A stretch of DNA of 64,000 bases from JBCAXA01 sp038534295 (GTDB lineage Bacteria; Pseudomonadota; Gammaproteobacteria; Steroidobacterales; Woeseiaceae), in contig JBCAXA010000001.1 in the NCBI GenBank assembly GCA_038534295.1, positions 1,736,001 to 1,800,000 of the forward strand, in the 5' to 3' direction. Position numbers and translations under genes: made by a program. Under the pieces are notes generated by a model that was not told where the DNA came from, did not search any database, and was given only the letters and a program-made list of their open reading frames with translations. This document shows, one piece after another, positions 19,441 through 28,103 of this stretch. The stretch's first letter is position 1; each line of letters opens with the position of its first letter.

Positions 19441-20313
19441 ATGGCCGGCGAAAAAGAGATACGCACCAAGATCCGAAGCGTGAAAAACATGCAGAAGATC
19501 ACCAAAGCCATGGAAATGGTGGCGGCGTCGAAGATTCGCAAAGCGCAGGATCAGATGGAAGCATCGCGACCCTACGCTGAGCGTATTCGGCGGGTGATTT
19601 CGCATTTGAACGAAGCCAACCCGGATTACAAGCATCCTTGGTTGGTTGAGCGGCCGGCGAAACGGGTCGGATACATCATTATCTCGACCGATCGCGGCCT
19701 CTGCGGTGGCTTGAACGTCAACCTGTTCAAGCACGTGCTGAACGGCATTCAGTACCAGCACTCGAAGGATCGCGAGGTCAGCTTTGCACTGATTGGCCAG
19801 AAGGCCGTGCAATTCATTCGTCGCATCGGCGGCGACGTCAAAGCAACTGTCACTCACTTGGGTGATCGTCCGCACGTCAATGATCTCTTGGGCGCGATTA
19901 AAGTCATGCTCGACGCCTACACCGAGGGCGAGCTGGACCGCGTTTACCTCGCGCACAACGTTTTCGTGAGTACGATGAGCCAGCAGCCGACGATCAAAAC
20001 GTTGCTGCCGATCTCAAAAATCCGCGAGGACAAAGAAGATCTGCAGCAGCACTGGGACTACATCTACGAGCCGAGCGCACTCGAACTGCTCGACGATGTG
20101 CTGATGCGCTACATCGAGTCGCAGGTCTACCGCGGCGCCGTTGAAAACACGGCCTGCGAAATGGCCGCGAAAATGATCGCGATGAAATCAGCCACCGACA
20201 ACGCCGGCGAGCTGATCGACAAGCTGCAGCTGCAATACAACAAAGCCCGTCAGGCAGCCATCACCCAAGAGATCTCGGAGATCGTCGGTGGTGCTGCGGC
20301 CGTAAGTGGGTAG
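19441..20313 (+). CDS. atpG: F0F1 ATP synthase subunit gamma
   Basis: This 290-residue central-stalk subunit has the conserved N-terminal helix EIRTKIRSVKNMQKITKAMEMVAASK. The middle GYIIISTDRGLCGGLN (near residue 77) and the C-terminal helix AAKMIAMKSATDNAGELI are also conserved. It is followed by an unusually long 209-bp gap before atpD. Confidence 0.97.
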   Translation: MAGEKEIRTKIRSVKNMQKITKAMEMVAASKIRKAQDQMEASRPYAERIRRVISHLNEANPDYKHPWLVERPAKRVGYIIISTDRGLCGGLNVNLFKHVLNGIQYQHSKDREVSFALIGQKAVQFIRRIGGDVKATVTHLGDRPHVNDLLGAIKVMLDAYTEGELDRVYLAHNVFVSTMSQQPTIKTLLPISKIREDKEDLQQHWDYIYEPSALELLDDVLMRYIESQVYRGAVENTACEMAAKMIAMKSATDNAGELIDKLQLQYNKARQAAITQEISEIVGGAAAVSG

Positions 20314-20522
20314 TTGGAGGGCTGAGTTTTTTGTCTGGCGGTGTTGCACAAATTTTTCCGACTCTCGTTAACGCATCCAGTTGACGTCGGCCCGAAAAAA
20401 TTTCTGCGCCTAGCTAGCCAAAAAATTAGCGCCTCTAATACCAAGAACGGCGAAGCAGCGACTGAAGACTGTATTTGAACTTTGCGGCGTTGAGACAACG
20501 CCACAGATATTGAGGAAAAAAG
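20314..20522 (+). promoter_or_regulatory. Long atpG-atpD intergenic region with A/T tracts and an RBS-proximal hairpin
   Basis: Gaps between the other atp genes are 9 to 46 bp, but this one is 209 bp. It is A/T-rich, with runs such as TTTTTT (20328-20333) and AAAAAA (20396-20401), and has no open frame. A perfect hairpin (GGCGTT 20486-20491, loop GAGAC, AACGCC 20497-20502) sits just upstream of the atpD Shine-Dalgarno (GAGG, 20512-20515). It could hold an internal promoter, a processing site or translational control for atpD; no clear promoter was recognised. Confidence 0.45.
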
Positions 20523-21902
20523 ATGAGCACTGGAAAAACCGCGCAGATCATCGGCGCCGTCGTTGACGTCGAGTTCCCTCGCGATGCGATTCCGAACGTC
20601 TACGATGCGCTGATTCTCGAAGAGACCGGGCTGACGATGGAAGTGCAGCAGCAGCTGGGTGACGGCGTTGTTCGCGCCATTGCCATGGGTTCCAGTGAGG
20701 GTCTGAAGCGCGGCATGACCGTGACCAACACCGGCGAGCCGATCAAAGTACCGGTCGGACCGAAAACGCTGGGTCGGGTCATGGACGTCCTCGGCAACCC
20801 GCAGGACAAAGCCGGTCCGGTTGGCGCCGAGCAGTCGATGCCGATTCACCGTGCGCCGCCGGCGTACGAAGATCAGGCCGCTGCCACCGAGATTCTGGAA
20901 ACCGGCGTCAAAGTTATCGACCTCATCATGCCGATCGCCAAGGGCGGCAAGGTTGGCCTTTTCGGTGGTGCCGGTGTCGGCAAGACCGTGACGCTGATGG
21001 AGCTCATCAACAACATCGCCGTCCAGCAGGAAGGTCTGTCGGTATTTGCAGGCGTTGGTGAACGTACTCGCGAAGGCAACGACTTCTACTACGAGATGGA
21101 AGAAGCCGGCGTACTCGACAAAGTAGCGCTGGTATACGGTCAGATGAACGAGCCGCCGGGCAACCGCTTGCGCGTCGCGCTGACCGGTCTGACGATGGCC
21201 GAGTATTTCCGCGACGAAGGCCGCGACGTACTGATGTTCATCGACAACATCTACCGTTACACACTGGCCGGCACGGAAGTATCGGCACTGCTCGGTCGTA
21301 TGCCGTCAGCGGTGGGTTACCAGCCGACGCTCGCCGAGGAAATGGGCGTGCTGCAGGAGCGTATTACGTCGACGAAGACCGGCTCGATTACGTCGTTCCA
21401 GGCCGTTTACGTACCTGCCGATGACCTTACCGACCCGTCGCCGGCAACGACCTTTGCTCACCTTGACGCCACGCTCGTACTGTCGCGTCAGATTGCCGAG
21501 CTCGGCATCTACCCGGCTGTTGACCCGCTCGACTCGACCTCGCGTCTGCTCGATCCGCTGATCATCGGTCAGGAACACTACGACTGCGCGCGCGGCGTGC
21601 AGGCGGTACTGCAGACGTATAAAGAGCTGCAGGACATCATCGCGATTCTCGGGATGGACGAGCTGTCCGAAGAGCAGAAGCAGACAGTGACACGCGCTCG
21701 GAAAATTCAGCGCTTCTTGTCGCAGCCGTTCTTCGTGGCATCGCAGTTCACCGGCGCGGAAGGTAAGTACGTCACGCTGAAAGAAACGATCCGTGGCTTC
21801 CAGGGCATCGTCAATGGCGAGTACGACCACCTGCCGGAACAGGCTTTCTACATGGTTGGTTCGATCGACGAAGCCGTCGAGAAAGCCAAGTCGATGAGCT
21901 AA
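20523..21902 (+). CDS. atpD: F0F1 ATP synthase subunit beta (catalytic)
   Basis: This 459-residue catalytic subunit has the P-loop GGAGVGKT (near residue 149), the catalytic-site segment GERTREGND, MNEPPGNR, the DELSEEQK motif (DELSEED in E. coli) and a C-terminus DHLPEQAFYMVGSIDEAVEKAK. It is nearly collinear with E. coli AtpD. Its separate long leader suggests some independent control within the operon. Confidence 0.98.
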   Translation: MSTGKTAQIIGAVVDVEFPRDAIPNVYDALILEETGLTMEVQQQLGDGVVRAIAMGSSEGLKRGMTVTNTGEPIKVPVGPKTLGRVMDVLGNPQDKAGPVGAEQSMPIHRAPPAYEDQAAATEILETGVKVIDLIMPIAKGGKVGLFGGAGVGKTVTLMELINNIAVQQEGLSVFAGVGERTREGNDFYYEMEEAGVLDKVALVYGQMNEPPGNRLRVALTGLTMAEYFRDEGRDVLMFIDNIYRYTLAGTEVSALLGRMPSAVGYQPTLAEEMGVLQERITSTKTGSITSFQAVYVPADDLTDPSPATTFAHLDATLVLSRQIAELGIYPAVDPLDSTSRLLDPLIIGQEHYDCARGVQAVLQTYKELQDIIAILGMDELSEEQKQTVTRARKIQRFLSQPFFVASQFTGAEGKYVTLKETIRGFQGIVNGEYDHLPEQAFYMVGSIDEAVEKAKSMS

Positions 21903-21939
21903 ACCCGACGTCCATTCTGAAACACTAGCGGTTCGAGCT

Positions 21940-22353
21940 ATGGCAGAAATTCAGGTAGACATTGTCAGCGCGGAAGGCGAAATCTATTCCGGCGTCGGCA
22001 ACATGGTGTTTGCACCGGCGACGATGGGCGATCTCGGTATCGCGCCAAGACACGCGCCACTTTTGACGACGCTTAAGCCCGGCGAAGTGCGCGTGCAGGA
22101 CGATTCCGGAGAGCACCTGTTCTACATCACCGGCGGCATTATCGAAGTGCAGCCGAAAAAGGTCATGGTCCTCGCCGATACCGCGTTGCGTGGCGATCAG
22201 CTCGATGAAGCATCGGCGCTGGCCGCGCAGCAGGCGGCGGAAGATGCACTCAAAGGTGCATCGGCCGAGATCGACGTTGAACGCGCTCAGCTGGAACTTG
22301 CCGAAGCTCGCGCCCGTTACCGCGCTGCGCAGAAATTCAAAGGCAAGAATTAG
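21940..22353 (+). CDS. atpC: F0F1 ATP synthase subunit epsilon
   Basis: This 137-residue subunit has the N-terminal beta-sandwich (VDIVSAEGEIYSG, PRHAPLLTTLKPGEVRV, YITGGIIEVQP) and a C-terminal pair of helices rich in Ala/Glu that regulates ATP hydrolysis. It is the last gene of the operon, and REP-like repeats begin immediately after its stop codon. Confidence 0.96.
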   Translation: MAEIQVDIVSAEGEIYSGVGNMVFAPATMGDLGIAPRHAPLLTTLKPGEVRVQDDSGEHLFYITGGIIEVQPKKVMVLADTALRGDQLDEASALAAQQAAEDALKGASAEIDVERAQLELAEARARYRAAQKFKGKN

Positions 22354-22354
22354 T

Positions 22355-22683
22355 CTTTGATCGCGCCCAGAAGGGCGCTCCTACATCTTCGTTTACCGCA
22401 GCGTCGAAACCTTACCGGCGCCGTTGTCGCTGGCGCGATCCCACCTTTCGGTTTGTCGACGCCTTATCTGGAGATGTAGGAGCGGGCTTCCGCCCGCGAT
22501 CCCGCCGTTCGGTTTAGCGATCCCCTGTCTGGAGATGTCGGAGCGGGCTTCCGCCCGCGATGCCCCAGTTCGGTTTAGCGATCCCCTGACTGGAGATGTA
22601 GGAGCGGGCTTCCGCCCGCGATGCCCAGTTCGGTTTAGCGATCCGCCGTCTGGAGATGTAGGAGCGGGCTTCTGCCCGCGATT
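22355..22683. repeat. REP-like tandem array (60-61 bp units)
   Basis: Full units begin with CTGGAGATG at 22468, 22529 and 22590 (61, 61 and 60 bp), and a truncated fourth unit runs 22650-22683. Each carries the hairpin GCGGGC-TTCC-GCCCGC preceded by GTAGGA (GTCGGA in unit 2) and followed by GATGCCCCAGTTCGGTTTAGC or a close variant. A diverged unit lies at about 22425-22467, and an inverted related hairpin (GCGCCC-AGAA-GGGCGC, 22361-22376) lies directly after atpC. The array ends at the stop codon of the minus-strand lipoprotein gene. It is a REP-type palindrome family amplified between convergent genes and may serve as transcription terminator or gyrase/IHF target. Confidence 0.9.
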
Positions 22684-23192
22684 TACCGGTCGCGATAATT
22701 CCAGCTACCAAGCAACCGCTGCATCGGCCGATGGCCGCGCAAATTGTCGCGTCGCCAATCGCGATACGCGTTCGTGTCGAGGTCGTCCGGCAGTTCCCAA
22801 TCATCGCGCCGTAACTCAACCGCCACGTACTCGCGCAGCCAACCGGCTTCGACCACACGGTTATGCGCATCCAGGTATCGATCAGCCGCCGTGCTGTCTA
22901 ACGCGCGACGCTCGCGCCATTCCTGATCCAGCGCCTCACGAGCGCCCAACTCGCAGTCGTAGCTGGAATTGCGCGCCGGGTTGTCGCCACCGATCATCAA
23001 TTGGCACGCGCTCAAATCGAGCGAATAGGCCAGCCACGCTTGGGTGACCGGATCCTCGTCGAAGTACGCGTACTCGGCGACGTAGAAGGTATCGCCATCC
23101 GTTACGCCACCACGCGTGTAGATTCGGCCATCGCACGCGGCCAGCACGACGACGCTCGCCAGGGCCGCCAAACGGAACCATTTGCTCTCCAT
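22683..23192 (-). CDS. Predicted lipoprotein, function unknown
   Basis: This 169-residue protein has a short basic N-terminus, a hydrophobic segment and a lipobox LAAC (Cys 20), so it should be lipidated and periplasmic. The segment VTDGDTFYV after the lipobox recalls the start of staphylococcal-nuclease-like domains, but the rest of that fold, including the catalytic Arg motif, is not visible. The remainder is helical and rich in Asp, Arg and Trp. It abuts the REP array and is divergent from glmU. Gene reality is well supported; function is not. Confidence 0.65.
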   Translation of the reverse strand: MESKWFRLAALASVVVLAACDGRIYTRGGVTDGDTFYVAEYAYFDEDPVTQAWLAYSLDLSACQLMIGGDNPARNSSYDCELGAREALDQEWRERRALDSTAADRYLDAHNRVVEAGWLREYVAVELRRDDWELPDDLDTNAYRDWRRDNLRGHRPMQRLLGSWNYRDR

Positions 23193-23314
23193 TCCGCCAG
23201 TTTAGCCCGCCATGGCCAAACCTAGCCTGAACCGGTTCACAGCGTGACCGGTGTAGCACTTGCTTCATGCTCTCTCGGTTAGAATGCACCGCAGAAGAAC
23301 ACGGAAAGTCCCCG

Positions 23315-24682
23315 ATGCAACTCTCTATTGTTGTGCTCGCCGCGGGTCAGGGAAAGCGCATGCGCTCGGCGCTGCCCAAGGTCCTGCAGCGGTTAGCCGG
23401 TAAACCTTTGCTGGGCCACGTCCTCGACGTGGCGGCTGCCCTGAGTTGCGACGACACGGTCGTCGTATATGGGCACGGTGGCGACCAAGTTCAGGCCGCC
23501 TTTCCCGATCCCGAGCTGAAATGGGCACATCAGGCCGAACAGCTTGGCACAGGCCACGCCGTGAAAATGGCCATGCCGAGTGTGGCCGATGACCGACTCG
23601 CGCTCGTGCTCTGCGGCGACGTACCGCTGCTAACGGCGCCAACACTCGAGCGCCTCGTCGAACAGTGTGCCGACGGCAGTGTCGGTGTGCTTACCGTCGA
23701 CCTCGATGATCCCACCGGCTACGGGCGCATCATCCGAGACGACGAAGGTCAAGTACGCGCCATCGTCGAGCAAAAAGATGCCAGCGCCGAGCAACTCGCC
23801 GTACGCGAAATCAACTCGGGTGTGATCTGTGCGCCGTCGACTGAGCTGCGCCGCTGGCTCGATGCGCTCAGCGCCGATAACGCACAAGGTGAGTATTACT
23901 TGACCGATATCATTGGCGCCGCTGTCGCGGACGGCATCCCGGTGCACGCCGTAAAAGGCGACGATCCCGACGAGGTGATGGGCATCAACGATCGGCGTCA
24001 GCTCGCGGCGGCTGAGTGTCTTTACCAACACCGTTATGCAAACGCTTTATTGGATGCCGGTGTATCGCTCGCCGACCCGGCGCGCATCGACGTGCGTGGG
24101 TCGTTGAGCGCAGGTCATGACACCTTTATTGATGTGAACTGTGTGTTCGAAGGCGATGTAGTGCTCGGTGATCGTGTTCACATTGGCCCGGGCGCCGTCA
24201 TTGTGGATTCAGAAATTGGTGACGACACCGTGGTGCATCCGCAGTGTGTGTTGGAGCAAGCACGCGTTGGCGCGCGCTGTCAGATTGGTCCGTTCGCTCG
24301 CCTGCGGCCTGGTGCCGAGTTTGCCGAAGGCGCGAAGGCTGGCAACTTCGTTGAAGTGAAGAAAGCGCGCATTGGCGAAGGCAGCAAGGTGAATCACCTC
24401 ACGTACATTGGTGATGCAACGATCGGCGACAAGGTCAACGTTGGTGCCGGCACCATCACGTGCAATTACGACGGTGCCAACAAGCACCACACGACGATCG
24501 GTGACGACGCGTTTATCGGCTCTGGCGTCAATCTGGTCGCGCCAGTCGATATTGGCGCCGGCGCCACGATTGGTGCCGGATCGACTATTGCTAAAGAAGC
24601 ACCGGCTGGGAAACTCACGCTGAATCGTGCCCCGGTCAAAACCGTCGATGGCTGGAAACGGCCGGTGAAAAAAAACAAGTAA
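23315..24682 (+). CDS. glmU: Bifunctional N-acetylglucosamine-1-phosphate uridyltransferase / glucosamine-1-phosphate acetyltransferase GlmU
   Basis: The protein has 455 residues from the ATG at 23315 (an upstream ATG at 23267 would add 16 unrelated residues). The N-terminal pyrophosphorylase domain has LAAGQGKRMRSALPKVL, with Lys in place of the usual Thr in GTR, and later LCGDVPLL. The C-terminal half is a left-handed beta-helix of hexapeptide repeats with the acetyltransferase segment GNFVEVKKA and NYDGANKHHTTIGD. It makes UDP-GlcNAc for peptidoglycan and LPS. It lies directly upstream of glmS, as in many proteobacteria. Confidence 0.97.
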   Translation: MQLSIVVLAAGQGKRMRSALPKVLQRLAGKPLLGHVLDVAAALSCDDTVVVYGHGGDQVQAAFPDPELKWAHQAEQLGTGHAVKMAMPSVADDRLALVLCGDVPLLTAPTLERLVEQCADGSVGVLTVDLDDPTGYGRIIRDDEGQVRAIVEQKDASAEQLAVREINSGVICAPSTELRRWLDALSADNAQGEYYLTDIIGAAVADGIPVHAVKGDDPDEVMGINDRRQLAAAECLYQHRYANALLDAGVSLADPARIDVRGSLSAGHDTFIDVNCVFEGDVVLGDRVHIGPGAVIVDSEIGDDTVVHPQCVLEQARVGARCQIGPFARLRPGAEFAEGAKAGNFVEVKKARIGEGSKVNHLTYIGDATIGDKVNVGAGTITCNYDGANKHHTTIGDDAFIGSGVNLVAPVDIGAGATIGAGSTIAKEAPAGKLTLNRAPVKTVDGWKRPVKKNK

Positions 24683-24701
24683 GCGACTTAGGAACCAACC
24701 G

Positions 24702-24932
24702 TTGATTTACGTTATCGCCGGTGTCGTGCTGGTTGTCGTCGCGCTGTACTGGCGCTCGACATCATCAAGCGCCGGTAGCACGGCAGACGTTGACGAGCTT
24801 TATCGGCTTTGCAACGGTGACAAAGAACAAATGGAGCGGCTTATCGCCTTGGAAATGGCCAGAAACGACGAATTGAGCCGAGAGCAAGCCGCGGCGGCGG
24901 CAGTCTACGCCTACAAGCGTGACAATCGCTGA
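24702..24932 (+). CDS. Small single-pass membrane protein between glmU and glmS
   Basis: The 76-residue frame starts at a TTG at 24702 with a well-placed AGGA eight bases upstream. An N-terminal transmembrane helix (VIAGVVLVVVALYW) is followed by a soluble helical tail with DVDELYRLCNGDKEQMERLIALE, an arrangement that looks like a small adaptor. It is in the same direction as glmU (19-bp gap) and glmS (124-bp gap). No family was recognised, but codon use and conservation-like features suggest a real gene. Confidence 0.6.
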   Translation: MIYVIAGVVLVVVALYWRSTSSSAGSTADVDELYRLCNGDKEQMERLIALEMARNDELSREQAAAAAVYAYKRDNR

Positions 24933-25023
24933 GCCAATTTCGCTTGCGACGGTGGCTTGATCGGGGTTCAAATGTCCGGCCACCGCTGGCGGCGGCAACG
25001 CAGTGCAACTTGAGTAAATGAAA

Positions 25024-25037
25024 GACGCTCCGGCGTC
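25024..25037 (+). promoter_or_regulatory. Hairpin just upstream of the glmS ribosome-binding site
   Basis: GACGC-TCCG-GCGTC forms a 5-bp stem with a four-base loop and ends 6 bases before the Shine-Dalgarno GAGGAG (25044-25049) of glmS. It may influence translation initiation; no glmS ribozyme core was recognised. Confidence 0.3.
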
Positions 25038-25056
25038 GGATTGAGGAGTCCACGTT

Positions 25057-26889
25057 ATGTGCGGAATCGTCGGCGCCATTGCCGAACGAAACATCGTCCC
25101 GATTCTTGTCGAGGGCCTGCGCCGTCTCGAGTATCGCGGTTACGATTCGGCCGGCGTTGCCGTGCTGGACGATGCACAGTCCATTGGCCTTAGCCGTACC
25201 GTCGGCAAAGTCGCTCAGCTCGAAGAGAAGTTGGACGCCAGTCCGCTCAACGGCCGACTCGGTGTTGCCCACACGCGCTGGGCCACGCACGGTGGTGTGA
25301 CCGAAGCCAACGCACACCCGCATCTATCCGGTAGTCGCGTTGCCGTTATTCACAACGGCATCATCGAGAACTTCCAAACTATCAAAGACGAACTCATCGG
25401 CAAGGGCTATGAGTTCAAGTCTGAGACCGACACCGAGGCCGCTGCACACCTCGTGCACGACTACCTAGAGCAAGGAATGAACTTGCTCGATGCCGTTAGT
25501 CACGCCACTAAGCGTTTCGAAGGCGCGTTTGCGTTGCTCGTTTTCGATTCGCAAGATCCCGACCGAATCGTCGTGAGTCGAGTTGCGAGTCCGCTCGTTA
25601 TCGGTCTTGGCATCGGCGAGAACTTCGTCGCCAGCGGCGTACCGGCGCTGCTCCCGGTCACGCAACGCTTCATTTACCTCGAACAAGGCGACATTGCTGA
25701 GATTTCACGCGACTCTGTTCGCATCTTCGATACGGAAGGTGCCGAGGTCGAGCGCGAAGTCCACGAGACCCAGTGGAACGCCGACGCCGCGGAGAAGGGC
25801 CCGTACCGGCACTTCATGCTGAAAGAGATCTTCGAACAGCCGAGTGCGCTCGCCAACACGATGTATGGCCGAATCGAGAGCGGACGCGTTGTGCCTGATT
25901 CGCTGGGACCGGCAGCAGCGGATCTCTTAAGCCGCGTTGAGAACATTCATATCGTCGCTTGCGGTACCAGCTACCACGCTGGCTGTGTTGGCAAGTATTG
26001 GCTGGAATCCATTGCGGGAGTACCGACACAAGTCGAGATTGCGTCGGAGTATCGGTATCGCAACGTCGTCGTGCCGGCGAACACGTTGTTCGTCACGCTG
26101 TCGCAGTCAGGCGAGACCGCCGATACTTTAGAAGCGCTACGAATCGCCAAAGAGTCGGGTTACATCGGATCGTTAACGATCTGCAACAGCGCGCATTCCT
26201 CCATGGTGCGCGAGTCCGATCTTTGCATGATGACGCAGGCGGGTCCTGAGATTGGTGTTGCGAGCACCAAAGCGTTTACAACGCAGCTTCTGTCGATGCT
26301 GCTTGTCACTTTGATGCTGGCACGTCACCGCGGCCTTTCTGACGAACGCGAAGCCGAGTTTGTTCGTCACCTTGTACACAGCGCCGCCGCCGTCGAGAAA
26401 GCACTGGGCATGAACGACGATCTTGTCTCTCTCGCCGAAGACTTTAACGAAAAGAACCACACGCTGTTCCTCGGTCGCGGGCCGATGTGGCCGATCGCCA
26501 TGGAAGGCGCGCTGAAGCTGAAAGAAATCTCGTACATCCATGCCGAAGCCTACGCGGCAGGCGAGCTAAAACACGGACCGCTCGCTCTCATCGATGAAGA
26601 GATGCCTGTCGTTGTCGTTGCACCCAACAACGAGCTGCTCGACAAGCTGAAATCCAACGTGCAGGTTGTTCGCGCCCGCGGCGGCCAGCTTTACGTGTTC
26701 GCCGATCGCAAGACGGGTATCGAAGATGAGCCCGGCATCAAGGTCATACCTATGCCGCACGCGGATCGACTGATCGCGCCAATCGTCTACACGATCCCGC
26801 TGCAGCTATTGAGTTACCACGTCGCCGTACTCAAAGGTACCGATGTCGATCAGCCGAGAAATTTGGCGAAGTCAGTGACCGTTGAGTAA
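25057..26889 (+). CDS. glmS: Glutamine-fructose-6-phosphate aminotransferase (isomerizing) GlmS
   Basis: This 610-residue protein makes glucosamine-6-phosphate, the first step of amino-sugar synthesis. The N-terminus MCGIVGAIA gives the glutaminase Cys after Met removal. RLEYRGYDSAG and HTRWATHG complete the class II amidotransferase domain. Two SIS sugar-isomerase domains follow (VACGTSYHAG, SQSGETADT, ASTKAFTTQ, GRGPMWPIAMEGALKLKEISYIHAEAYAAGELKHGPLALI). The C-terminus ends LAKSVTVE, as in homologues. It marks the end of the conserved core block; everything after it to 35 kb looks accessory. Confidence 0.98.
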   Translation: MCGIVGAIAERNIVPILVEGLRRLEYRGYDSAGVAVLDDAQSIGLSRTVGKVAQLEEKLDASPLNGRLGVAHTRWATHGGVTEANAHPHLSGSRVAVIHNGIIENFQTIKDELIGKGYEFKSETDTEAAAHLVHDYLEQGMNLLDAVSHATKRFEGAFALLVFDSQDPDRIVVSRVASPLVIGLGIGENFVASGVPALLPVTQRFIYLEQGDIAEISRDSVRIFDTEGAEVEREVHETQWNADAAEKGPYRHFMLKEIFEQPSALANTMYGRIESGRVVPDSLGPAAADLLSRVENIHIVACGTSYHAGCVGKYWLESIAGVPTQVEIASEYRYRNVVVPANTLFVTLSQSGETADTLEALRIAKESGYIGSLTICNSAHSSMVRESDLCMMTQAGPEIGVASTKAFTTQLLSMLLVTLMLARHRGLSDEREAEFVRHLVHSAAAVEKALGMNDDLVSLAEDFNEKNHTLFLGRGPMWPIAMEGALKLKEISYIHAEAYAAGELKHGPLALIDEEMPVVVVAPNNELLDKLKSNVQVVRARGGQLYVFADRKTGIEDEPGIKVIPMPHADRLIAPIVYTIPLQLLSYHVAVLKGTDVDQPRNLAKSVTVE

Positions 26890-27131
26890 GCAACAGAGCA
26901 GCAGGCTTCTGTTTGGTTGCGCATAATAAAAAAAAAATTGAACGAACTAATAGAGTATTGAAAACCACCGTCGTCTCGAAGAATAAAGTATTGAAACGAC
27001 ACCTAGAGCCTGCAGGGCATTGCGCAGCATCTTTGGTTCAAAGTGCCTAGAAACGAGGTTGGGCTCATTAGCATCGCGGCGACAGCCAACGCTAGAATGT
27101 CCGCCAATGACCCATACCCGCCGCTCGCTAA

Positions 27132-27566
27132 ATGGCAAGAATCGAATTAACAATATTTGCCGACTATCACCAGTTCTATATTCAGGACGATGACGATCAG
27201 TTTGGCGACTTGTCGGAATCTTGGACAGATGAAGCCACAAACAGACTGCTCGCCGTATCAGATCGAGTTGTAGGCATCGGCACTGCAAGGAATTCAGATG
27301 TGGCAGTCGTTTTGGAAACCAGTGACGAATTGCCAGAGTTAGTGCCCGATCAATGGGACCGAATCAACAAGACAGCAATTGAATGTGCAACAGGGCGGCT
27401 GGTTGTGGCGGGATGTACGGACTATTTTCCGGACGCTTTCCGTCTCGAAGTCGAGCCGGGAACATACGACCTGCTTATTGGTTATCGAAATCTAGATGCT
27501 GATTCTCCAAATGCGCTAGAAGGCGACGATAGCTACCATTTGTTCATTGCCCGTCAGCAAGTCTGA
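27132..27566 (+). CDS. Hypothetical protein, cassette-like
   Basis: This 144-residue acidic soluble protein has no signal peptide. It starts with ELTIFADYHQFYIQD and contains RVVGIGTARNSDVAVVLE and CTDYFPDAFRLEVEPGTYDLLIGYRNLD, a pattern of alternating strands. I do not recognise the family with confidence; similar short proteins occur as orphan genes in accessory regions. The gene begins right after a repeat 3' module (27103-27130) and ends right before another repeat element (27565-27646), so it forms a one-gene unit. Confidence 0.6.
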   Translation: MARIELTIFADYHQFYIQDDDDQFGDLSESWTDEATNRLLAVSDRVVGIGTARNSDVAVVLETSDELPELVPDQWDRINKTAIECATGRLVVAGCTDYFPDAFRLEVEPGTYDLLIGYRNLDADSPNALEGDDSYHLFIARQQV

Positions 27567-27646
27567 CCGTCTGCTTCTGGCCGAGTGCAGCAGCCCTGGG
27601 TTCCTGAGTTAGACTGGCGGCTGCTGACCCATTGCGGCCGTTCGGT
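27565..27646 (+). repeat. Spacer repeat element (TGGCCGA...TGACCC family), copy 1
   Basis: The 5' module CTGCTTCTGGCCGAGTGCAG and the 3' module CTGACCCATTGCGGCCGTTC are separated by about 30 bp that includes GAGTTAGAC. Near-identical order is seen at 29990-30072. The 5' module can form a hairpin (CTGCT against AGCAG). Confidence 0.7.
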
Positions 27647-27761
27647 CTGTATCAGATTTTCTGACATACCTGCATTCGGATGCTTGGATTGGTAAACGCG
27701 TTAAATGGCGACTATTTGGAAACATACAGGGAAGTATGTATCGCTAAAGCATAGGTAGCCT

Positions 27762-28073
27762 GTGGAGACTGCGAAGATCGCGGATGTGTTGTGCTCGTGG
27801 GCAGAAGCTCAACCGCTCATCCGAGAAGTCTATATTTTTGGAAGCCGCGCTCGCGACGAGCATCGTCCAGACAGCGATATAGATGTGGCAGTCAAGGTAA
27901 ACAAGGCTGCAGGAGATTATGACGAGTACACGACGTGGGTGTTTGAAAGCGATCGTCTTGAAGAAACCCTCGCCGCGTTGCTGCCGTTAGATGTCGATCT
28001 TGAGTGGTACGATCCAGAAGAAACGCCACACGTTCATGCAGAGATTCTTCGTTCGAGTCTGCGTGTTTACTGA
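27762..28073 (+). CDS. MNT-type nucleotidyltransferase-domain protein
   Basis: This 103-residue protein with a GTG start is a minimal nucleotidyltransferase. It has the GS motif in VYIFGSRARDEHRPDSD followed by DIDVAV, giving the GS-x9-DxD active-site signature, with a further Asp in LDVDLEW. MntA-type proteins are antitoxins that AMPylate a HEPN toxin (HepT), whose gene usually lies beside them. Here the next gene encodes an unrelated secreted protein, so this copy looks orphaned or works with a partner elsewhere. Confidence 0.75.
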   Translation: METAKIADVLCSWAEAQPLIREVYIFGSRARDEHRPDSDIDVAVKVNKAAGDYDEYTTWVFESDRLEETLAALLPLDVDLEWYDPEETPHVHAEILRSSLRVY

Positions 28074-28103
28074 AAGAGAGAATCAGGTCATGCGGCCGTT
28101 GCT

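Noticed and set aside
22468..22683. CRISPR array interpretation of the regular repeats after atpC
   Set aside because: The whole 60-61 bp unit is repeated, including the parts that would be spacers, and no cas genes are present.
22424..23047. A 207-codon + frame through the REP array
   Set aside because: Its repeats come from translating the REP units, and it runs antisense to the lipoprotein gene.
25024..25037. glmS ribozyme in the glmS leader
   Set aside because: The leader is only 124 bp and lacks the conserved ribozyme core; that ribozyme is characteristic of Gram-positive bacteria.
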